Origin: Candidatus Roizmanbacteria bacterium
GTDB lineage: Bacteria; Patescibacteriota; Microgenomatia; UBA1406; GWC2-37-13
Length of the DNA stretch: 5,568 nt
Assembly (NCBI GenBank): GCA_013334845.1
Contig: JAAXWV010000099.1
Location: 1-5,568 of the forward strand
Reading direction: 5' to 3'
Positions 1-5,568 of this stretch are shown piece by piece. Numbering within the stretch: position 1 is the first letter of the stretch; every line of letters starts with the position of its first letter. The notes under the pieces are model-generated. The model saw only the letters and a program-made list of their open reading frames with translations, was not told where the DNA came from and ran no database searches. Both the position numbers and the translations under genes were made by a program.

Positions 1-2
1 CT

Positions 3-3000
3 TCTGCTGCGGAACAAATTGTGAAGACGTATGTGTTTTCAGGCAAGATTTCAGAAGATCTCCAAGTGGTGATCCTTAATAACCTCGATCCAGATCCCAA
101 GCGGGAAACAAAGGGAATCCAAGTTGTTGGTAGTTACGGTACTGGCAAATCTCACCTTATGGCGCTGGTCGCTGCAATAGCTGAAAATGCAGATTTATTG
201 ATTGATTTGACTGATAGTAATATGCGCGAAGCTTTTGCGCGTATAGGTGGGAAATACAAAGTGCTTCGGTTTGAGATCGGTACGGATAAACCGCTTAAAG
301 ATATCCTGTTTGCTCAGTTGGAGCGCTTCCTGGCGCGAGAAAAAGTTGAATTCACCTTTGATGAAGATTCAAAGTTCTCATGGAAAGAGTTGTTGCAGAA
401 CATGATGGCGGCATTTGAATCTGTCTATCCTGATAAACATCTTCTGATCGTCATTGATGAGATGCTCGAATATCTAAAAGGTCGTAACCCAACCATGCTG
501 AATAATGACCTCATGCTGCTCCGTCAGGTAGGTGAGGCCTGCGATGGTTCCCGCTTCAAGATTATGTTTGGTGTCCAGGAGCTGCTGTATCGTTCCCCAG
601 AGTTTCAGTTTGCTGCAGAAATGCTCAATAAGGTGGAAGATCGTTTTGCGGATATCATCATCACGAAAGATGATGTTGCTTACGTAGTCAAGGAACGCTT
701 GCTCAAAAAAGATCCGCATCAAAAGCAGTTGATTCGCGACCATTTGCTAAAATTTGCTCCACTATTCGACGGTATTAACACCAATCTGAATGAATACGTC
801 GATCTTTTTCCGGTTCACCCCAGTTATATCAGTAATTTTGAGCGGATCAAACATGGCAAAAGCCAGCGAGAGATTTTGAAGGTTTTGAGCCATCGTTTCC
901 AGACCCTGATGGAACAGAATCTACCCGATACTACACCTGGTCTTATTACCTATGATTCTTACTGGGAAGATTTATCATCTACCCCGTCCATGATCACCTT
1001 GCCTGATGTCCGTACTGTCAAAGACAAAGTCGAGATTGTTTATGATCGTATCAACGGGCATTTTGTGCAAGGCCGTGCAAACCGGAAAGGACTGGCGCAA
1101 CAGATAGTCAATGCTCTAGCCATTCGGGTATTGTGTGATGATCTGGATAAACATAATGGTGCCAGTGCACATAATCTGAAAGAAGATCTTGCTCATACTA
1201 TCCCTGGTATTGATAATTCTGAATTACTGACCCAGACGATTCAGAGTGTGGCAAATCAAATCAAAAGTGCCACTGTGGGGCAGTATGTGGATTTGGATGT
1301 TGTATCCAGTCAGTATTACTTGCGGACTGAGGGCGGTATAAACATCCCCCAGATTGTCAGGGACTATGCCGATACCGTCCTGAAACGGAATAACGATCAA
1401 GCCGATCAGTACTATTTTGAGTTCCTTCAATATGTGCTCGGTTTGCAGCAGAACACCTATCGCACCGGGTTTAAAATCTGGCAACACAGCCTGGACTGGT
1501 TGGACAAAAAGAGCTTTCGGCTGGGTTACATTTTCTTTGGCAACCCCAATGAGCGCAGCACCACCGAACCTATTCAGCAATACTACATTTTCTTTTGTCC
1601 GCTTTTCAACGCGATTACCCGTAATGACGAGGAAGATGAAATTTACTTTGACATGAACGGTCTCAGCCAGGAGTTTAAGGATCTCATTCTTCTCTATGGC
1701 GCAGCCAAAGCTACTGAAGCCAATGCATCAAGTGATCAAAAAAGTTTTTTCAAGGCACAAATCACAGAAAACCTGAACCGTGCCATTGCTTTGTTTGAAA
1801 ATGAGTTTGTTGAGAAAACGAAAGTTATCTACAAAGCCAATGAAACACTCCTCCGATCATATTCACTACCAGGTGAAGGTGCTTCCAAGGATATGATCTT
1901 CAGTTCTGTCTCCGCCAGGGTACTCAATAAACATTTCAGCGATACATTTCCTGATTACCCGGCGTTTAATGATCTCATGTCGCCTCTCAGTAAGGAAAAC
2001 TTTGAGAGTGCTATAAAGAAAGCTTTAAAGAAGTTGATGGCTTTCAATCAGCCTAATCGTGAAGGCGAGGCAATCCTCACAGGATTGGGGCTGTTGAGTG
2101 GACAAGGAATTGATACACAGAATTCAAAATATTCCGACAGTATTCGCAAAAAGCTCAAAGCAAAAGGGCATGGTAAAGTTTTGAATAGGGATGAGATCCT
2201 CTACCCCCACTATATTCCGCAGAATCTTTGGTATTCGCAGGATTTCACGTTGGACCATCATCTTGAGTTTGTGGTTCTTTCAGCGCTGGTTTTCAAAGGT
2301 GATATCGAAATTACCTGGGCAGGAGGCCGGTCACTCACTGCCACCAATATTGATCAGATGCTGCTTACCCTGATTGAAGATGATTACTTCTCTTTTCAGA
2401 GTGTCCGTGAGCCGACCGGGCTTCCAATTAAAGCGCTTAAAGCGCTATTCGGTCATCTTGGTCTGCCAGATTTAAGTGGTGAATTGGAGAAACCGGAAAC
2501 TCTTAGCCGTATTCTTGCTGAAGCAAAAGTACGAGTAGGAAAGGTGGTCAGTTTGAAGGCAAAGGTAAGCGCAGGTATCCGCTGCCGGAATGTGCCGTTA
2601 CTAACGGAGGCGAAGGCAGATGAGATCCGAGTGGGTTTTGAAAAGCTGGCCTCTGTGCTGGATGGTATTCAGGGATACAACACTTTTGGGAAGTTGCGTG
2701 GCTTCAAATATACAGAGGATGAGCTAAAAGGTGCCTTTGCTGTCTGGTCGTCATGCAGATTGGTAGAGAAGCTTTTGGAGCGTGCTACAAAGTTTGAAAA
2801 GCTTATCGGTTACCTCTATACAGCACAGTCATACGTGGTGGAGAGTGAGCGCCCACTTTATGATGACATAAGCTTAGCTATACACAAGCTCCCCCAGATT
2901 TTGCTGGCCGATGAAGAAAACGAATATATCAAATACGAAGCACTCTTAAACTCATTGGTTGATCAGTATGTGGATTACTACCTGCCCCAATATCACAAAT

Positions 3001-3599
3001 GCCGACTTTCGCATAGCGATGCAACCAATAAAGCTCTTCTTTTGGACTCTGACACCAAGAAGATTTGTGACATTATCAAGGATGCTGAATTCATAACAAG
3101 AGTAGAATATGACAACTGGCTCAATCGGATTACTGCCCTAAAAGAGGCTGATCAGGCGCTGAGCAAGGCATTGGTCAAGGAAGAGCCGTATCACGAATTC
3201 AATCCGCGAGAGTATTACGATAAGCCCACTTATACCATCGTAGAGTTGCAAGAGCAGTTGGACGGGATTTTGGATAAATGGGTCAAGGCGATGCGCTCAA
3301 TTTTTAAAGACCCGAGCGTCAAGGCAAATCTTGAAGTGCTGGACAAGCTTTCACGGGAGCTGGTGGAAGGATTCAAGAACGGCATCATTGATATCACGCT
3401 TGATAATGCCATGCAGTTGCGCCGGTTGATTGGTGAGCTCTCCAAGGGCTTTGAGCGTATTGAGATTGTATCGGATGATTTCAGGAAAGTTTTCAGTAAG
3501 CCTTTGAAGGCAGAGGAAGCTGTTGAGGTTTTTCAGAAGTACGTCGATGAGCTGTGCAGTGGAAAAGAGCGGAGCAAGGTTCGCATCATTATTAAATAA
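3..3599 (+). CDS. brxC: BREX-type P-loop ATPase, PglY/BrxC-like (DUF6079-like), 5'-partial
   Basis: Large cytoplasmic ATPase thought to serve as the NTP-driven core of a BREX/Pgl phage-exclusion complex. Residues are counted from the GTG at 21. Seen: Walker A GSYGTGKSH at 37-45; Walker B LLIVIDE at 141-147, with D146 and E147; a sensor-1-like FGVQE at 183-187; an arginine-finger-like R208-F209; and a FPVHPSYI block near 263-270 followed by REILK at 283-287, which I associate with PglY/BrxC proteins. The remaining ~900 residues are mostly helical-looking with no motif I can name. The C terminus looks natural for the family. The frame is open through codons S-A-A-E-Q-I to the left edge, and Walker A lies very close to the GTG, so the GTG is probably internal and some tens of residues are missing. 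The total of about 1,200 residues fits the family. The methylase follows after 9 bases, which supports an operon. Family assignment is fairly sure; the exact BREX type is inferred. Confidence 0.8.
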   Translation, partial: SAAEQIVKTYVFSGKISEDLQVVILNNLDPDPKRETKGIQVVGSYGTGKSHLMALVAAIAENADLLIDLTDSNMREAFARIGGKYKVLRFEIGTDKPLKDILFAQLERFLAREKVEFTFDEDSKFSWKELLQNMMAAFESVYPDKHLLIVIDEMLEYLKGRNPTMLNNDLMLLRQVGEACDGSRFKIMFGVQELLYRSPEFQFAAEMLNKVEDRFADIIITKDDVAYVVKERLLKKDPHQKQLIRDHLLKFAPLFDGINTNLNEYVDLFPVHPSYISNFERIKHGKSQREILKVLSHRFQTLMEQNLPDTTPGLITYDSYWEDLSSTPSMITLPDVRTVKDKVEIVYDRINGHFVQGRANRKGLAQQIVNALAIRVLCDDLDKHNGASAHNLKEDLAHTIPGIDNSELLTQTIQSVANQIKSATVGQYVDLDVVSSQYYLRTEGGINIPQIVRDYADTVLKRNNDQADQYYFEFLQYVLGLQQNTYRTGFKIWQHSLDWLDKKSFRLGYIFFGNPNERSTTEPIQQYYIFFCPLFNAITRNDEEDEIYFDMNGLSQEFKDLILLYGAAKATEANASSDQKSFFKAQITENLNRAIALFENEFVEKTKVIYKANETLLRSYSLPGEGASKDMIFSSVSARVLNKHFSDTFPDYPAFNDLMSPLSKENFESAIKKALKKLMAFNQPNREGEAILTGLGLLSGQGIDTQNSKYSDSIRKKLKAKGHGKVLNRDEILYPHYIPQNLWYSQDFTLDHHLEFVVLSALVFKGDIEITWAGGRSLTATNIDQMLLTLIEDDYFSFQSVREPTGLPIKALKALFGHLGLPDLSGELEKPETLSRILAEAKVRVGKVVSLKAKVSAGIRCRNVPLLTEAKADEIRVGFEKLASVLDGIQGYNTFGKLRGFKYTEDELKGAFAVWSSCRLVEKLLERATKFEKLIGYLYTAQSYVVESERPLYDDISLAIHKLPQILLADEENEYIKYEALLNSLVDQYVDYYLPQYHKCRLSHSDATNKALLLDSDTKKICDIIKDAEFITRVEYDNWLNRITALKEADQALSKALVKEEPYHEFNPREYYDKPTYTIVELQEQLDGILDKWVKAMRSIFKDPSVKANLEVLDKLSRELVEGFKNGIIDITLDNAMQLRRLIGELSKGFERIEIVSDDFRKVFSKPLKAEEAVEVFQKYVDELCSGKERSKVRIIIK

Positions 3600-3603
3600 G
3601 AGA
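3598..3603 (+). promoter_or_regulatory. Weak ribosome binding site for the methylase gene
   Basis: The purine run AAGAGA overlaps the TAA stop of the ATPase gene and ends 5 bases before the ATG at 3609. It is a modest Shine-Dalgarno match, and its overlap with the upstream stop suggests translational coupling. No promoter can be fitted between the genes. It supports ATG 3609 as the start, because the only in-frame codons between the TAA and this ATG are GAG, ATC and ATT. Confidence 0.45.
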
Positions 3604-3608
3604 TCATT

Positions 3609-5552
3609 ATGCCAACACCGATAACCTGCCTTGGAAAAACCTTTACCACCGAAGATGAGCGCCGGAGCTATTTCCTTGACGAAATGCGAAAACAGTTGCC
3701 TGAGCTGCGCAAGATCGAAGGGTTTCCTATCGGTACAGATGATGACATACTGAATCTGTCGGACCCACCATACTATACCGCTTGCCCGAATCCATGGTTG
3801 AATAATTTTATCACGCAGTGGGAAGAGGAAAAGAAAGTGCTTGAACAAGATAATATGCGCAAGGCTGATTTTGAGGTGCATGAGCCGTATGCCAGTGACG
3901 TTAGCGAGGGGAAAAATAATCCGATTTACAACGCTCACAGTTATCATACGAAAGTACCTCATCCGGCAATTATGCGCTATATCCTGCACTATACACAGCC
4001 AGGGGATATTGTGTTTGATGGTTTTGCCGGGACGGGAATGACTGGAGTGGCAGCACAATTATGCGGCAGCCCAGACGCTGAACTTAAATATAAAATTGAA
4101 CGCGAATTTAATGCACAAGGTATAACTGCTCCTGTATGGGGTACTCGTAAATCTATTTGTGGGGATCTTTCACCTGTAGCGAGTTTTATTGCATACAACT
4201 ACAACACTCCCGTAAATATTGAAGAATTTGAGGGAGAAGCAAAACGAATCTTAAGCGAAGTGGAAAATGAATGCGGGTGGATGTATGAAACGGTTCATAA
4301 GGATGATCAGATTGGTGAGATAAATTATACAGTGTGGAGTGATATCTTTATTTGTCCGGATTGTGGTGGTGAAATTGTGTTTTGGGATGCAGCTGTGGAC
4401 AAAGAGAATGGTGAAGTAAATAAGGAATTTGACTGCACTCATTGTCAGGCAAGACAGACAAAGCGTAGTGTTGGAAAATGCTTTGAAACAGTTTATGACT
4501 ATGCATTAAATACGACTATAAGCAGGACAAAAACTATTCCAGTAGAGATTAATTACTCCTTTAATGGAAAGCACTTTAATAAAGTGCCAGACGCTCGAGA
4601 TATCGCTATTATTCAGAAGATTGATCAGACAAATATTCCTTATTGGTATCCAATTGATCAAATCACTAAAGGAGATAAAACTGGTGAGCCAATTCGTATT
4701 GGGATAACTCATGCACATCATTTTTATACAAAAAGAAATTTATGGATATTATCAGCTATAAAAAACAGATGCAAAACCAGCCAAAATATATTACTATTTA
4801 ACAGTCAACTTATAAATATTTCTAAATTAAATAGATATCGACCCGGAGTTTCATTTCCTTATAACCCTTTGAGCGGAACATTGTATGTTGGTTCACAAAT
4901 ATCAGAATCTAATATATTTGTTGCTTATCGGAATAAGATTTCAAAATTGACAGCCGCATTCAATTTAATAAAAGGCAAAAGTGTAATAACAACAAATTCG
5001 GCAACCACTAATAAGATAGACGGTTCAAATACAGTCGATTACATATTCACTGACCCGCCATTTGGTGCGAATCTTATGTATTCAGAACTTAATTTTATAT
5101 GGGAAAGTTGGCTAAAAATAAAAACAAACAATCTCATAGAGGCTATAGAGAATAAATCACAAGGTAAGAATTTTTTTGATTATCAAGACATCATGCTCCG
5201 ATGCTTCAAGGATTACTTCCGTATTTTGAAGCCCGGTCGGTGGATGACTGTAGAATTCTCTAATACATCTGCCGCCGTTTGGAATGGAATCCAAGCAGCG
5301 CTGCAAAGGGCAGGTTTTGTAATCGCAAACGTAGCTGCACTCGATAAACAGCAAGGTAGTTTTAATGCTGTTACAAATTCCGTTTCTGTTAAACAAGATC
5401 TGGTTATAAGTTGTTATAAGCCTTCCAGTGAATTTAACCTTAAATTTCGTACAGAAAGCGGGGAGGTAAATGTATGGTCATTTGTTGAGGAGCATCTCAA
5501 GCATCTTCATGTCTCTATAATTAAGGAACAAAAAACATCGGCGATTATTTAG
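3609..5552 (+). CDS. pglXI: Zinc-ribbon adenine-specific DNA methyltransferase, PglX-like, possibly truncated by an amber stop
   Basis: Predicted SAM-dependent N6-adenine (less likely N4-cytosine) DNA methyltransferase that would mark host DNA for a BREX-type system. Seen: DPPYY at 52-56 within an N-terminal block; SAM-binding motif I FDGFAGTG at 136-143; a block GDLSPVASFIAYNYNTP near 187-203; a zinc ribbon with C249, C252, C276 and C279; a long variable middle; catalytic motif IV TDPPFG around D482; then RILKPGRW from 538 and SVKQDLVI around 593-600, which resemble later Rossmann-fold motifs. The order motif I, long insert, motif IV is alpha-like, so the insert probably holds the target-recognition region. 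The ATG at 3609 is the first start after the ATPase stop. The protein has 647 residues, while related methylases are, as I recall, closer to 900. The frame after the TAG reads R-S-P-N-I, so the C-terminal domain may have been cut off. GC falls sharply after motif I. Methylase identity is firm; the pglXI name is inferred from the zinc ribbon and the gene order. Confidence 0.82.
   Translation: MPTPITCLGKTFTTEDERRSYFLDEMRKQLPELRKIEGFPIGTDDDILNLSDPPYYTACPNPWLNNFITQWEEEKKVLEQDNMRKADFEVHEPYASDVSEGKNNPIYNAHSYHTKVPHPAIMRYILHYTQPGDIVFDGFAGTGMTGVAAQLCGSPDAELKYKIEREFNAQGITAPVWGTRKSICGDLSPVASFIAYNYNTPVNIEEFEGEAKRILSEVENECGWMYETVHKDDQIGEINYTVWSDIFICPDCGGEIVFWDAAVDKENGEVNKEFDCTHCQARQTKRSVGKCFETVYDYALNTTISRTKTIPVEINYSFNGKHFNKVPDARDIAIIQKIDQTNIPYWYPIDQITKGDKTGEPIRIGITHAHHFYTKRNLWILSAIKNRCKTSQNILLFNSQLINISKLNRYRPGVSFPYNPLSGTLYVGSQISESNIFVAYRNKISKLTAAFNLIKGKSVITTNSATTNKIDGSNTVDYIFTDPPFGANLMYSELNFIWESWLKIKTNNLIEAIENKSQGKNFFDYQDIMLRCFKDYFRILKPGRWMTVEFSNTSAAVWNGIQAALQRAGFVIANVAALDKQQGSFNAVTNSVSVKQDLVISCYKPSSEFNLKFRTESGEVNVWSFVEEHLKHLHVSIIKEQKTSAII
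4081..5200. other. AT-rich segment inside the methylase gene
   Basis: Base composition changes abruptly within one open gene. By hand count in 60-base blocks, GC is about 52% at 3661-3720 and 60% at 4021-4080. It then drops to 33% at 4081-4140, stays near 37% around 4200-4620, and reaches about 29% over 4741-4980. GC returns to about 47-52% at 5221-5340 and falls again to 33% at 5341-5460. The low region covers the zinc ribbon and the whole interval between motif I and motif IV, the expected place for target recognition. ATA, AGA and TTA codons cluster around 4740-4850. This suggests a segment of different ancestry or a fast-evolving specificity region. Confidence 0.6.
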
Positions 5553-5568
5553 CGGAGTCCTAATATCC
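5550..5568 (+). other. TAG stop and in-frame continuation resembling the lost methylase C terminus
   Basis: The methylase frame stops at TAG (5550-5552) and then stays open to the window edge, reading R-S-P-N-I. From memory, related zinc-ribbon methylases carry an E-R-[TS]-P-x-[VI]-L-[FY]-D-R segment soon after a VW-x-F-V-x-E-H-L block. That block is present here from V622. With E restored for the TAG, the sequence would fit, and GAG to TAG is a single base change. The alternative is a real end followed by a new gene: GGAG at 5554-5557 could be a ribosome binding site for a start just outside the window. Confidence 0.45.

Noticed and set aside
1224..1580. A 118-codon minus-strand open frame inside the ATPase gene
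   Set aside because: It is fully antisense to the real coding frame with no independent support, so it is treated as a shadow.
1738..1750. A6-G-T6 symmetric tract that could be a slippery site or terminator-like hairpin
   Set aside because: It sits mid-gene in the ATPase frame, is too weak to form a stable stem, and the reading frame continues for more than 600 codons after it.
2432..2446. Two AGCGCT palindromes spaced 9 bases apart
   Set aside because: They arise from a repeated K-A-L peptide in the ATPase; no third copy or regulatory context is visible.
3351..4058. A 235-codon minus-strand open frame across the gene junction
   Set aside because: It lies antisense to the conserved ends of both real genes, has no recognisable motif or good ribosome binding site, and its length is explained by the codon bias of the opposite strand.
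5554..5557. GGAG as ribosome binding site for a downstream gene
   Set aside because: Possible, but the start codon would lie outside the window, and the in-frame R-S-P-N-I reading offers a competing explanation, so it is not listed as a separate site.

Overview
The window holds two large plus-strand genes in tight tandem, covering nearly all of it. It reads as an internal slice of a multi-gene anti-phage operon, most likely a BREX system. The host cannot be fixed from the sequence. Bacterial-style operon packing, a GTG/ATG start repertoire and roughly 45-50% GC in the first gene and the start of the second would suit a mid-GC proteobacterium, but this is only a guess.

Region 1 (window start to 3599) is a giant P-loop ATPase of the PglY/BrxC type (DUF6079-like). 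It has a clear Walker A, a Walker B ending in DE, an arginine-finger-like RF and a conserved FPVHP block. Its frame is open to the left edge, so the true start lies upstream and the gene is 5'-partial.

Region 2 (3609 to 5552) starts 9 bases after the ATPase stop, in the same reading frame. It encodes an amino-DNA methyltransferase with SAM motif I (FDGFAGTG), a four-cysteine zinc ribbon, a catalytic DPPF motif and a further DPPYY near the N terminus. This is the architecture of a zinc-ribbon adenine methylase of the PglX type. The ATPase-then-methylase order resembles brxC-pglXI of type 3 BREX. The genes expected on either side in that type (brxF upstream; helicase brxHII and phosphatase pglZ downstream) lie outside the window, so the typing is provisional.

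In the BREX model, the PglX methylase marks host DNA. It works with the BrxC/PglY ATPase and PglZ in a complex that stops replication of unmarked phage DNA.

Two things stand out. First, the methylase ends in a TAG at about 647 residues, and the codons after that TAG read R-S-P-N-I in frame. From memory, this is how related methylases continue, so the stop may be a premature amber that truncates the protein. Second, GC content falls sharply inside the methylase, from about 50-60% to about 30-38% just after motif I. It stays low across the presumed target-recognition region, which suggests a recombined specificity segment. No RNA genes, mobile elements, CRISPR arrays or terminators were found, and there is no intergenic stretch longer than a few bases.
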